A DNA stretch of 64,000 nt from Burkholderia thailandensis E264 (lineage in GTDB: Bacteria > Pseudomonadota > Gammaproteobacteria > Burkholderiales > Burkholderiaceae): assembly GCF_000012365.1 (NCBI RefSeq), contig NC_007650.1, positions 1,302,001-1,366,000 on the forward strand, given 5' to 3'. Made by a program: the position numbers and the translations under genes. Shown one piece after another: positions 1 to 9,164 of this stretch. Numbering within the stretch: position 1 is the stretch's first letter; each line of letters opens with the position of its first letter. The notes below the pieces were generated by a model. The model did not search any database, was not told the DNA's origin, and saw only the letters and a list, made by a program, of their open reading frames with translations.

Positions 1-963
1 CACCTGCAGTGCTTTCTCGCGGTCGCGCAATTCGGCGGCGTGCAGAAGGCCGCGCAAAGCCTGTCGATCACGCAGCCGGCCGTGTCGAAGACGATCGCCG
101 AACTCGAATCGATCCTCGGCGTGCGGCTGTTCGAGCGCGGCCGGCAGGGCGCGCGGCCGACGCGCGAGGGGCAGCTGTTCATCCCGCACGCGAGCGCGTG
201 CGTGCTCGCGCTGCGGCAGGGCGTGGGCCTCCTCGCGCGCGCGAGCGGCGGCGCGGCGGCGACGCTCGAGATCGGCATGTTGCCGACCGTCGCCGCGTCG
301 CTCGCGCCCGCCGTGCTGAAGGCGCTCGCGACCGACTGGCCGCGCGCGGTCGTGCGGATCACGACCGTCGCGAACGCCGAGCTGCTCGAGCGGCTGAAGG
401 CGGGCGCGATCGAGTGCGCGATCGGGCGGCTGTCCGAGCCGGAGCGGATGGTCGGGCTGTCGTTCGAGCATCTGTACAACGAGCCGCTCGTCGCGGTCGT
501 GCGCGCGGGGCACCCGCTTGCGGCGAGCGCGTCGCCCGCCGCGCAGCTCGCGCGCCATCCGGTCGTGCTGCCGCCCTACGGCACGATGATCCGTCAGGCG
601 GCCGAGCAACTGCTGAGCGCGTGCGGCGCGCCGCCGCTCGAATCGTTCGTCGAGGTGCTGTCGGTGTCGGTCGCGCGCGCGCTCGCGCTCGAGAACGACG
701 CGGTCTGGTTCGTGCCGCGCTACGCGGCCGAATTCGATCTCGCGGCGGGCACGCTCGTGCGGCTCGCGCTGCCCGTCGAGGGCGCGGACGAGCCGGTCGG
801 GCTGATCCTGCGCACCGACGCGCAGCCGTCGCCCGTCGCGCGCTCGCTCATCGACGCGGTGCGGGCGGTCGCGCGGCGGCGGCTTGGCGAGCCCGGCAGG
901 CGGCCGCGCGTCGGGCGGGGGGCGGCGAAGAAGGCGCGTGGCGAGGGCGGGCGCAACGCGTGA
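1..963 (+). CDS. pcaQ: PcaQ-like LysR-family regulator, 5' end outside window
   Basis: The reading frame is open from the first base, so the start lies upstream of the window. The visible N-terminus is a LysR winged HTH (VQKAAQSLSITQPAVSKTI), followed by a substrate-binding effector domain to about residue 290 and a basic Arg/Lys-rich tail. The segment HLQCFLAVAQ...QPAVSKTIAELE with LFERGRQGARPTREG closely resembles PcaQ, the activator of protocatechuate (pca) operons that responds to beta-carboxy-muconate-type intermediates. Target genes are not visible and presumably lie upstream of the window. The family call is secure; the PcaQ assignment rests on recognised similarity and could be another member of the same LysR subgroup. 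Confidence 0.8.
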   Translation, partial: HLQCFLAVAQFGGVQKAAQSLSITQPAVSKTIAELESILGVRLFERGRQGARPTREGQLFIPHASACVLALRQGVGLLARASGGAAATLEIGMLPTVAASLAPAVLKALATDWPRAVVRITTVANAELLERLKAGAIECAIGRLSEPERMVGLSFEHLYNEPLVAVVRAGHPLAASASPAAQLARHPVVLPPYGTMIRQAAEQLLSACGAPPLESFVEVLSVSVARALALENDAVWFVPRYAAEFDLAAGTLVRLALPVEGADEPVGLILRTDAQPSPVARSLIDAVRAVARRRLGEPGRRPRVGRGAAKKARGEGGRNA

Positions 964-1178
964 CGCCGGCGGCCGGTCATGCGATGCAGGGCGCTGCGTT
1001 GCGTGCCGGATGCGCTTCGATTGGCTGATTCGGGCGGCTGATTCGGGCGTTTCGCCTGATCGCGGGTGACATTCGCCGCCGCGGCAACGCCGCGCAGCGT
1101 GGACGGCGCGCATCGCCGCCACGTTGCCGCACCGCCGCACCGCCGCGACGCGCCGCGCGGCCAACGGCGAGCGTTCGC

Positions 1179-1850
1179 TCACTCCACGCCAAGCCTTCCG
1201 AAATCGAATCGCTCTTTGGACAGCAGAAAGCCGCTCGCTTTCTTGCCCGGCTCCGAGCCCTCGATCTGGCATTGCTTGAGCAGCGAGACATACGTGTTCT
1301 GCTTGTAGCCGCTGTCCGGCGCGGGCTCGACGTAGCGCACCCATAGTTCGAGCGCGTCCTTGTTCGGCATCGCGATGAAATGCCCGGCGTCGCGCAACTG
1401 GTTGACGTAAGCGCTCGACATCCACCACGCATATGCGGTGCGGCTGCGCATCAGCTCGCCGCGCGTCTCGACGAACAGCACGCACGCGAGCGCCGAATTG
1501 GGCGTCGCGCAGATCAGATCCAGGTCGGCCGGTTTGATCGGAAAATAGCCTTCCCAGCTCGGCCGCTCGCCTTTTTCCTTCTGCGGCGCGACGGGCGCGG
1601 CCTGGCGGCTCTTGACCTGCACGTAGATCGGCGTTTCGGGCACGCTGCGATCGACGGGCCGCGGCGCGTCGTCGAGCCGCGACAGATGCCGGTACGCGCG
1701 CGTGACGACGAGATCGAAGCCCTTGTCGATCGGCAGCTTGAACGCTTCCATGTTGTGGCGGAAGCACTCGGACATGATGTAGTGCTCGCCGGCCGCGCCG
1801 ATATAGAGATATTCGGTGGGAATGGACGAAGACGATTTCGCGTTGGCCAT
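1179..1850 (-). CDS. Predicted PD-(D/E)XK-fold protein of unknown function
   Basis: I place the start at ATG 1850 (MANAKSSSS), giving 223 aa, because the upstream frame is Arg/Asn-rich and unlike protein. The N-terminal third has a PD-(D/E)XK layout: a helix with GAAGEHYIMSECF (E22), then KGFDLVV (D46), then IYVQVKS (Q78, K80). This E...D...QxK order is typical of restriction-endonuclease-fold proteins. The rest contains several Trp/Tyr-rich strands and no other domain I recognise. It has no signal peptide or membrane segment. It stands alone, with no methylase or helicase beside it. The nuclease assignment is inferred from motif spacing only; a non-catalytic DNA-binding relative is possible. 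Confidence 0.7.
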   Translation of the reverse strand: MANAKSSSSIPTEYLYIGAAGEHYIMSECFRHNMEAFKLPIDKGFDLVVTRAYRHLSRLDDAPRPVDRSVPETPIYVQVKSRQAAPVAPQKEKGERPSWEGYFPIKPADLDLICATPNSALACVLFVETRGELMRSRTAYAWWMSSAYVNQLRDAGHFIAMPNKDALELWVRYVEPAPDSGYKQNTYVSLLKQCQIEGSEPGKKASGFLLSKERFDFGRLGVE

Positions 1851-2451
1851 GTCGTGGATGAAGGGTGGACGAGTCGGATTTGCGGTTGCGACGCTTGCCG
1901 TTCGAATGCGCAATGCCGCGGCGTTTCGGGCATTTCGTGCATTTTGGCGATTTGGCCGCCAAACGAGCGACGCATTCGATCGGGCGCGTCGTTCGGCACG
2001 CTTGCGCGTCACGCAAAAGTACGACGAACGACCTCGCGGGCGCAAGCGCGCGCCGCATCGCCGGGCCGCGCCGTTGGCTACGCCCGCGGCCGCGCGGGCG
2101 TAGCGGAAACGCGGCGCGGGCGGCGGGCGCCGTGGCGCGTTGACGGGGTGGATCGGGCGTTATTGAGCGCTTTCCTGCGACGTGAATCGAATTGCGGTGC
2201 GCGAGGTCAACATTGCGCCGAACGTTCGATAAAATGGCCGCTCGTCGCGTTGCGCGACGTCGATTCGAAATGCGTTCCGATCGACTGCTCCGCGTCGCCG
2301 ATTCGGCGCGCCGATGCACTTCGCGATCGGAATTTTCCGATCCGGCTCGGCCTGTCGGCGCGCGACGCGCGTCGTTTCGATGCGCGTCGTGCCGCGCGCA
2401 TCGCGGATAATAGCCGGCGATGTTTTTCGTGACGAAGCGCGTCGCGCTCAT
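1851..2451. other. Intergenic stretch without a supported gene
   Basis: About 600 bases between the start of the PD-(D/E)XK-fold gene and the MITE-like element. Open frames here are Arg-rich and lack the third-position G/C bias of real genes. The segment is somewhat richer in A/T than its surroundings around 2170-2450. It should hold the promoter of the minus-strand gene, but I see no convincing -35/-10 pair. Confidence 0.5.
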
Positions 2452-2754
2452 CTAGGGCCTGTTCACGCTGATAGCGGGCTTGCGCCGGCCGCCAGAAGGG
2501 CCGGGCGCGAGGGATGGGGCGCAGCGAATACTCGACGTATTCGACGTAATCGCAAGGAGCATGGCGCGGCGATCGGCCCTTCTGGCGGCCAGCCCCGCGA
2601 ATCGATTTCAAGAATCAGGGGAACGGGCCTTGCCGGCCGCATTGCGGCGTCGCGCGTCGCTTGTTTGGCTCGGCCAAACGGCGGCTCCGTGCCCCTTGCG
2701 CTGCGGCCGGCAACGCACGTTCGCAAGCCCGATATTTGCGTGAACAGGCCCTAG
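2452..2754. mobile_element. MITE-like element with CTAG flanks and terminal inverted repeats
   Basis: The sequence between two CTAG copies (2452-2455 and 2751-2754) begins GGCCTGTTCACGC and ends with its reverse complement. Counting the flanks, the outer 33 bases at each end match at 30 positions when one is inverted. Inside is a perfect 17-bp inverted repeat (GGCCGCCAGAAGGGCCG at 2487-2503 against 2574-2590), and a 7-bp one (CGAATAC 2525-2531, GTATTCG 2537-2543). No transposase is encoded. CTAG fits the YTAR 4-bp target duplication of IS5-group elements, so this is probably a non-autonomous relative moved in trans. It ends six bases before the start codon of the diguanylate cyclase. Confidence 0.75.
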
Positions 2755-2760
2755 TCAAGC

Positions 2761-4281
2761 ATGAAAACGATACATGCCGGCTTGCGCGGACGGCGAGGAC
2801 CGTCGCACCGGATGCCGCTCGGCTACATGGTGATTGCCGGCGCGGTGGCGGTCGCGATCGTCATGATGTCGATCTGCGCGGCGATCCTGCGCGACAGCCG
2901 CGACGACGCGTTCGAGCACGCGCAACGCGCCGCGCGCAACACGCTGCAAATGATCGAGCGCGACGTCACGCGCAGCTTCGCTCTGTACGGCGGCACGCTC
3001 GCGCGCATCGCCGCGCAGCTCGGCGACCGCCGGATCGCCGCGCTGCCCGCCGATCTGCGCCGCGAGATCCTGTTCGATTCCGCGGCGGCCGCGAACGAAG
3101 CCGGCGCGATGTACGTGCTGGACGCGCGCGGGCATGTGACGCTCGCGTCGACGCGCGGCCCGCTGCCGACCGCGAGCTTCGCGTCATACGATTTTTTCGC
3201 CGCGCAGCGCGACTCGCCGGCGCTCGGCACATACCTGAGCGGGCCGTACCGGATGCCGTCGCGCGGCGGCGAGCCGTGCGTCGCGCTGTCGCGGCGCGTC
3301 GAGCGCGCGGACGGCGCGTTTGCGGGCGTCGTCGTGCTCGCGGTGCGCGTCGCGTATTTGCGGCAGTTGCTGGCGGCGGCGAGCGCGGGCCCGCACGGGG
3401 TGCTCGCGCTGGTGCACGCGGACGGACGCATCGTGGCGCGGATGCCGTTCGACGAGACGCTCGTCGGCCTCGACCTGAGCGGGACGAGCCTCTACTCGCG
3501 CATGCAGTTCGGCCGCTCGGGCGAGTTCTTCGACGTCGAGCCGATCGATCACATGAAGCGCTTCTACCTGTATCGGCGGCTCGACGGCGTTCCGCTCGTC
3601 GTGCAGGTCGCGATCGCCGATGACGACATCTATGCGACGTGGCGCGTGCGCGCGTGGCGCTTCGGCGTGGTGACGGGCGTGTTCGCGCTGATCTTCGTCG
3701 TGATGAGCGCGTATCTCGCGCATTCGCTGTGGCGCAAGTCGACGGCCGAGGCGGCGCTCGCGCGGCTCGCCGGCACCGACAGCCTCACGGGCCTGCACAA
3801 CCGGCGCGCGCTCGACGAGACGCTCGAGCGCGAATGGCGGCGCGCGGTGGGCGGCGAGCGGCCGCTCGCGATCCTGTTCGTCGACATCGACCACTTCAAG
3901 CGCTACAACGACACGTACGGCCATCAGGTCGGCGACGAGGTGCTCGCGACCGTGTCGCGCTGCATCGCGCAGCAGGCGGCGCGGCTCGGCGACGTCGTCG
4001 CCCGCTACGGCGGCGAGGAGTTCGTCGTCGTGCTGCCGGACACGCCGCGCGGCGGCGCGCTCGTCGTCGCCGAGCGCGTGCGCCTCGGCGTGCGGATGCT
4101 CGGCATCGAGCACGAGGGCTCGGAGGTCGGGTTCGTGACGGTCAGCGTCGGCGTCGCGGTGTGGCAGCCGGACGGCGCGCGCGCGCCGCACATCGCGGCG
4201 ATCGTCGAGGCGGCGGATCAGGCGCTCTATCAGGCGAAGGCGGCCGGGCGCAATCGCGTCGTCGACGTCGGGCCCGCTTGA
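2761..4281 (+). CDS. Membrane diguanylate cyclase, Cache-GGDEF
   Basis: Predicted to make cyclic di-GMP from two GTP. The 506-residue protein has a transmembrane helix at about 21-43, a periplasmic Cache-type sensor at about 44-295, a second helix at about 301-322 and a GGDEF domain from about 340. The active-site motif is RYGGEEF (417-421 for GGEEF). An RxxD inhibitory site (RLGD, 408-411) stands at the canonical distance, so product inhibition is expected. The start is the first Met after the MITE-like element and has no Shine-Dalgarno sequence within reach, so either the element disturbed the 5' end or translation begins at Met18. A paralogue of the same length and layout lies at 7317-8831. 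The ligand is unknown. Confidence 0.9.
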   Translation: MKTIHAGLRGRRGPSHRMPLGYMVIAGAVAVAIVMMSICAAILRDSRDDAFEHAQRAARNTLQMIERDVTRSFALYGGTLARIAAQLGDRRIAALPADLRREILFDSAAAANEAGAMYVLDARGHVTLASTRGPLPTASFASYDFFAAQRDSPALGTYLSGPYRMPSRGGEPCVALSRRVERADGAFAGVVVLAVRVAYLRQLLAAASAGPHGVLALVHADGRIVARMPFDETLVGLDLSGTSLYSRMQFGRSGEFFDVEPIDHMKRFYLYRRLDGVPLVVQVAIADDDIYATWRVRAWRFGVVTGVFALIFVVMSAYLAHSLWRKSTAEAALARLAGTDSLTGLHNRRALDETLEREWRRAVGGERPLAILFVDIDHFKRYNDTYGHQVGDEVLATVSRCIAQQAARLGDVVARYGGEEFVVVLPDTPRGGALVVAERVRLGVRMLGIEHEGSEVGFVTVSVGVAVWQPDGARAPHIAAIVEAADQALYQAKAAGRNRVVDVGPA

Positions 4282-4491
4282 CGGGCGATTCGATCGGCGC
4301 GGGCCGCGATGACGAAACGATGCGGTTCGCCGGGCGTCGATGCTCGCCGTTCGCCGTTCGTCGCTCGTCGCTCGTTCCCGACCGCGATTTCCGCCTGACG
4401 GCGGGTCAGGCAAATCCAGCGTGTGACGGCGCGATGCTCGCCCGCCGCCCGCCATAGAATGACCTTCCCCCCGACAGACGAAAGGTGCGCG

Positions 4492-5160
4492 ATGAACGAA
4501 CGACAATGGAGCGCGGTCGACGATTTCTTCTGCAGCCAACTGGCGCCTTCCGATCCGGCGCTCGACGCGGCGCTGGCGTCGAGCCGGGCGGCCGGCCTGC
4601 CCGCGATCAACGTCACCGCGAATCAGGGCAAATTCCTGAACCTGCTCGCGACGATCCGCAGCGCGCGCCGGATTCTGGAACTCGGCACGCTGGGCGGCTA
4701 CAGCACGATCTGGCTCGCGCGGGCGCTGGCGCCGGGCGGCACGCTCGTCACGCTCGAGGCGAACCCGGACTACGCGGCGCTCGCGCGCGAGAACATCGGA
4801 CGCGCGGGATTGGGCGGCGTCGTGTCGGTTGTCGTCGGCCGCGCGAAGGGCAGCCTAGAGCGGCTGATCGCCGAGCGCGCCGAGCCGTTCGATCTGATCT
4901 TCGTCGACGCGGACAAGGACAACTATCCGGCATATCTGCCGCTGACGGTCGAGCTGTCGCGGCCGGGCACGGTGATCGTCTCCGACAACGTCGTGCGGCA
5001 GGGGCGCGTCGCGGATCGGCAGAACCATGATCCGGACGCGGTTGGCGTGCGCGAGTATTTCCGTCTGATCGCCGCGCATCCGCGCCTGTCGACGACCGCG
5101 CTGCAGACCGTCGGCTCGAAGGGCTGGGACGGGTTCGCGCTGACGGTCGTGACGGCGTAG
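4492..5160 (+). CDS. SAM-dependent O-methyltransferase (caffeoyl-CoA/catechol type)
   Basis: A 222-residue cytosolic methyltransferase. The SAM-binding motif I is ILELGTLGGYSTIWLA and the metal/substrate region is FDLIFVDADKDNYPAYL, where Asp residues of this family coordinate a divalent cation. The length and motifs match the methyltransf_3 family (caffeoyl-CoA and catechol O-methyltransferases and bacterial relatives). I start at ATG 4492 because AAAGG stands just upstream; an open extension back to 4423 does not read like protein. Its neighbours do not indicate the acceptor, so the natural substrate is unknown. Confidence 0.9.
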   Translation: MNERQWSAVDDFFCSQLAPSDPALDAALASSRAAGLPAINVTANQGKFLNLLATIRSARRILELGTLGGYSTIWLARALAPGGTLVTLEANPDYAALARENIGRAGLGGVVSVVVGRAKGSLERLIAERAEPFDLIFVDADKDNYPAYLPLTVELSRPGTVIVSDNVVRQGRVADRQNHDPDAVGVREYFRLIAAHPRLSTTALQTVGSKGWDGFALTVVTA

Positions 5161-5325
5161 GCGGCGGGGCGCGGCGGCCAATCGCCGCCTGCGCCGTTCG
5201 GCGAGTCGTCAAAACGATGACGAGGCAAGCCGGCGAACCGGCGAACCCGCGAACCGGCGGCGCGGCGCCTTCCTGCACCGCAGCAAGCCGGGCCGCGCGG
5301 TTCACACCGCCGGCCGCGCGCGGCG

Positions 5326-6444
5326 TCAGGCGGTGCGCCGCCGCCGCACCGCCTGCGCGAGCGTGTCGAGCACGGGCTCGGTCTGCGCCCAGCTCAGGCA
5401 TGCGTCGGTGATCGACACGCCGTATTGCAGCGGCGCGCCGGGCTTCAGATCCTGCCGGCCGGCCTCCAGGTTGCTCTCGACCATCACGCCGGTAATGCGC
5501 CGCTCGCCGTCCGACAACTGCCGCGCGAGGTCCTCGGCGACGTCGATCTGCCGCAGGTGCGACTTGTTCGAATTCGCATGCGAGCAGTCGACCATCACCT
5601 GTTCGCGCAGGTCCGCCGCGCGCAGCGCCGCGCACGCTTCGTCGATGCTCGCGCGATCGTAGTTCGGGCCCTTCTTGCCGCCGCGCAGGATCACGTGCGC
5701 GGTGTCGTTGCCGCGCGTCTCGAAGATCGCCGCCATTCCCATCTTCGTCATGCCCATGAACGCGTGGCTCGCGCGCGCCGCGACGATCGCGTCGGCCGCG
5801 ACCTGCACGCCGCCGTCGGTGCCGTTCTTGAAGCCGATCGGGCAGCTCAGCCCCGACGCGAGCTGCCGGTGACTCTGGCTCTCCGTCGTGCGCGCGCCGA
5901 TCGCGCCCCACGCGATCAGGTCCGCGATGTACTGCGGGCTCAGCAGATCGAGGAATTCGGTGCCGGCGGGCAGGCCGAGCGCGTTGATGTCGATGAGCAG
6001 CCGGCGCGCGGCGCGCAGCCCTTCGTTGATGCGGAAGCTGCCGTCGAGGCGCGGATCGTTGATGTAGCCCTTCCAGCCGACCGTCGTGCGCGGCTTCTCG
6101 AAATACACGCGCATCACGATCAGCAGGTCGTCGCGCAGCGCGTCGGCGGCGGCCTTCAGCCGGCGCGCGTAGTCGAGCGCCTGGTCGTGATCGTGGATCG
6201 AGCACGGGCCGACGATCGCGAGCAGGCGATCGTCGCGGCCGTGCAGCACGCCGCCGATCGCGTCGCGGCTCGCTTCGACGAGCGTCTGGACGGCGCCCGG
6301 CACGGGCAGTTCGTCCTGCAGCAGCGCCGGCGAGATGAGCGGGCGCACCGCGCCGATGCGCACGTCGTCGATGCGCGTCGTGTCCTGCGTCGCGTCGGCG
6401 CAGCCGGCTTCCCGGTCGCGCTGCGGGTTGTCGATGTTTTGCAT
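5326..6444 (-). CDS. aroG: 3-deoxy-7-phosphoheptulonate (DAHP) synthase, class I
   Basis: First enzyme of the shikimate pathway: condenses phosphoenolpyruvate and erythrose 4-phosphate to DAHP in the cytosol. The 372-residue sequence carries class I AroF/G/H signatures in order: GPCSIHDHDQALDYARRL near residue 75, KPRTTVGWKGYINDPRLDGS, GARTTESQSHRQLASGLSCP, GFKNGTDGG, and the metal-binding DCSHANSNKSH. The length is close to the enterobacterial isozymes (about 350) with a short extra N-terminus. The start at 6444 has no clear Shine-Dalgarno sequence. Which feedback type (Tyr, Phe or Trp) it represents cannot be read from the sequence; the aroG symbol follows common usage. Confidence 0.93.
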   Translation of the reverse strand: MQNIDNPQRDREAGCADATQDTTRIDDVRIGAVRPLISPALLQDELPVPGAVQTLVEASRDAIGGVLHGRDDRLLAIVGPCSIHDHDQALDYARRLKAAADALRDDLLIVMRVYFEKPRTTVGWKGYINDPRLDGSFRINEGLRAARRLLIDINALGLPAGTEFLDLLSPQYIADLIAWGAIGARTTESQSHRQLASGLSCPIGFKNGTDGGVQVAADAIVAARASHAFMGMTKMGMAAIFETRGNDTAHVILRGGKKGPNYDRASIDEACAALRAADLREQVMVDCSHANSNKSHLRQIDVAEDLARQLSDGERRITGVMVESNLEAGRQDLKPGAPLQYGVSITDACLSWAQTEPVLDTLAQAVRRRRTA

Positions 6445-6737
6445 GGTGGGGTTCCGGTTCTACGAAGTCAGCCACGATTATGGCACTCGCGCCGGGCCGG
6501 GCGCGACGCTCGGCGGCGCTTCGCGCTGCGCCGCCGCAAACCATCGCGACGCGTGCGTCGCGCGGCGCACGCATCGGCGGCGCACGCAGGCGCGCATCGG
6601 CGCGCACGTCGGATTTTTCGGCGCGAGGATGTCGAATCCGGCGAGGCCCGATCGTCGACACGTCGTGGCCGCCCGATGAAACCGGACCCGATCCGGCGCC
6701 TGGGCGGCTCGACTCGTTCACTCAAGGAGAAAGCAAG

Positions 6738-7175
6738 ATGCGCGTGATGGTCATGGTGAAGGCGACGAACGAATCGGAAGCGGGCAAGTTGCCGACGAAG
6801 GCGCAGTTCGAGGCGATGGGCAAGTTCAACGAGGAACTCGTGAAGGCGGGCGTGATACTCGCGGCCGACGGTCTGCATCCGAGCGCGAAGGGCAAGCGGG
6901 TGCGCTTCTCGGGCAGCGCGCGGACCGTGATCGACGGGCCGTTCGCGCAAACGAAGGAACTCGTCGCGGGGTTCTGGCTGTGGAAGGTCGCTTCGATGGA
7001 CGAAGCCGTCGAATGGGTGAGGCGGTGCCCGAATCCGATGGACGGCGATTCGGAGATCGAGATCCGACCGCTGTACGAGATGGAGGATTTCGGCGAGGAA
7101 TTCACGCCCGAGCTGCGCGAGCGCGAGGCCCGGTTGCGCGACGGGATCGACGAGCCGCGCGAGGGGGCGCGCTGA
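6738..7175 (+). CDS. YCII-domain (DGPF-type) protein
   Basis: A 145-residue cytosolic protein of the YCII/DGPF family: MRVMVMVKATNESEAG at the N-terminus, the characteristic VIDGPFAQTKELVAGFWLW block near residues 57-75, and DEAVEWVRRCPNP. Family members are dimeric ferredoxin-like folds often encoded near ECF sigma factors; their biochemical role is poorly known. ATG 6738 is preceded by AAGGAGAAAG, which fixes the start. No sigma factor gene is adjacent here. It lies between the divergent DAHP synthase gene and a convergent diguanylate cyclase gene and appears monocistronic. Confidence 0.88.
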   Translation: MRVMVMVKATNESEAGKLPTKAQFEAMGKFNEELVKAGVILAADGLHPSAKGKRVRFSGSARTVIDGPFAQTKELVAGFWLWKVASMDEAVEWVRRCPNPMDGDSEIEIRPLYEMEDFGEEFTPELREREARLRDGIDEPREGAR

Positions 7176-7316
7176 CGCCGGGCGGGCGTCGGCGGCTGCC
7201 GGCGGCGGGCGCGAAACGAGCGCGCGGCACGCGGAAGAGCGCCGCAGCCGGCGGCGCATGCCGTGTCGCCGCCGCGCGCGGGCGCGCCTGCGACGGGCGC
7301 GGCGCGCAGCGCATCG

Positions 7317-8831
7317 TCATGCGGGCGACGCGAGCGCGCCGGCCGCCACGGTGCGGTCCCGTCCGTCCGCCTTGGCCCGGTACAACGCATCGTCGGCCGC
7401 GCGGACGAATGCATCGAGCGACGCATGAGCGCCTCGCCGGGCGGTTGCGCATCCGACGCTCACGGTGAAGCGCGGGATCGGCGGCGTCGCGCCGGCCCGC
7501 GTCGCGTCGCGAATGCCCGCGCGAATCGATGCGGCGATCCTCGCCGCGGCGGCCTCGTCGGCATCGGGCAGGATCGCGACGAATTCCTCGCCGCCGTACC
7601 GCGCCGCCAGATCGCCCGAGCGGCCCGCGTGCCGCGCGATGCACGCGGCGAGCCGCTTGAGCGCGAGATCGCCCTGCGTGTGGCCGTGCGCGTCGTTGTA
7701 GCGCTTGAAGTGGTCCGCGTCGATGAAGAGGATCGACAGGCAACTGTCATTGCGTTGCAGACGCGCCCATTCGCTTTGCAGCGCGTCGTCGAGCGCGCGG
7801 CGGTTCCCGAGGCCCGTGAGCGGATCGGTCCGCGACAGTTCGAGCAAGCGGTCTCGCGCGGCGGTGCGATCGCGCAGCGCGAACGCGAGCAGCCACACCA
7901 CGCCGGAAAACGCGACGCTCACGCACGCGGCCGAGATGCCCACGCCGAGCGCGAGCGAATGCCACGACGCGAGCACATCCTGCTGGGCGGGCGCGACGAC
8001 CGCGATCAGCGGCGTGCCCGGGATGCGCTCGAACGTGTAGAGGCGCAGCACGCCGTCGATCGACGAGCGCGCCGCGTAGAAGCCGGCGTCGTGGTTCACC
8101 ATTCGCGGGAAGGTTGGCGATTTCACGACGATGCTCGGCCCCGCGTGCGGCAGGCCGGGATTGCGCGCGACGAGCGTGCCGTCGACATGGACGATCGCGC
8201 TGACGCCGTTCGGCCCGACGTTCAGCTTCGACAGCAGATGCCGGAAATACGCGACGTCGATCGCGACCACGGCCACGCCGTCGAACGAGCCGTCGGCCTT
8301 GCTGATGCGCCGGCTCAGCGCGATCGACTCGACGCCGTCGCGCGCTCTGGACCGGTAGGGCTTCGATACGAACAGCCCCGCGTCGCGCGTGTTCCGGTGC
8401 ACGAGAAAATAGTCGCGGTCGCTGAAGACGCCCGCGCGCGACGCGTTGCAACAGCCGTCGACGATACGCCCGTGAACGCTCATCACGCCCATGCCGGTCA
8501 CGTATTTCGCGGCGGCGGTTCGATCGAACAGCAGTTCGTGGCGCGTTGCGCGCTCGAGCCGCCGGATCTCGGGCTGATCGAGGCCGGCGATCAGCGTGAG
8601 CAGCGAGTGGTCGGATGAATCGATCGTTCTCGCGATGTTGCTGACGATAATCGTCGCGATGTTTCTCGACATCTCGTGTGCATGCTCGATGGCCTGGTTG
8701 CGCGCCGCGCGGAGCGTGACGAGGCTGATCGTCAACACGCCGAGCGCCATCAGCATGCCGAGCGTGCCGGCGATCCACGGATGGCGGCCGGTCAGGGCGG
8801 CGAGGCGGCTGGTCGGGATGCGGGCGATCAC
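7317..8831 (-). CDS. Membrane diguanylate cyclase, Cache-GGDEF (paralogue)
   Basis: Same architecture as the protein at 2761: a first transmembrane helix (TLGMLMALGVLTISLVTLRA), a periplasmic Cache-type sensor, a second helix and a C-terminal GGDEF domain with RYGGEEFVAILP. The RxxD inhibitory site (RSGD) stands at the canonical distance before GGEEF. The start is uncertain: the frame is open to 9035, but the first ~68 residues are Arg/Pro-rich and unlike protein. I favour GTG 8831, giving 504 aa and matching the paralogue's length, although no Shine-Dalgarno sequence supports it. The sensor region differs from the paralogue, so a different ligand is likely. Confidence 0.88.
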   Translation of the reverse strand: MIARIPTSRLAALTGRHPWIAGTLGMLMALGVLTISLVTLRAARNQAIEHAHEMSRNIATIIVSNIARTIDSSDHSLLTLIAGLDQPEIRRLERATRHELLFDRTAAAKYVTGMGVMSVHGRIVDGCCNASRAGVFSDRDYFLVHRNTRDAGLFVSKPYRSRARDGVESIALSRRISKADGSFDGVAVVAIDVAYFRHLLSKLNVGPNGVSAIVHVDGTLVARNPGLPHAGPSIVVKSPTFPRMVNHDAGFYAARSSIDGVLRLYTFERIPGTPLIAVVAPAQQDVLASWHSLALGVGISAACVSVAFSGVVWLLAFALRDRTAARDRLLELSRTDPLTGLGNRRALDDALQSEWARLQRNDSCLSILFIDADHFKRYNDAHGHTQGDLALKRLAACIARHAGRSGDLAARYGGEEFVAILPDADEAAAARIAASIRAGIRDATRAGATPPIPRFTVSVGCATARRGAHASLDAFVRAADDALYRAKADGRDRTVAAGALASPA

Positions 8832-9164
8832 GATGCGGGGCTTGTAGCGGGTTGGGGGGGCGGCGCCGGGGCGCGGATCGACACCGGCGAGCGGCGCCGT
8901 GCGCCGGCGGTTGGGGGGCGCGGTGACCGGCGGCCCCCGCGTTATCGGCCGAGGCGCGCGAATCTTTAGGCCGGCGGAGAAGCCGGCGCGGCGGTTCGGC
9001 GCGGATGCCGGCGCATGGCGCGCGCGGACGGTCATGCGCGGGCGATCGCGACGGGGCGGCGGCGAGCGCGCCGCTGCAACGGCTGCGCGCGCGGTCCGGA
9101 TTCTTCGCGATGACGGCGCGGCGGGCGCGGCGATGAGCCGCCGCGCCCGCCGTTCATCGAGCGG

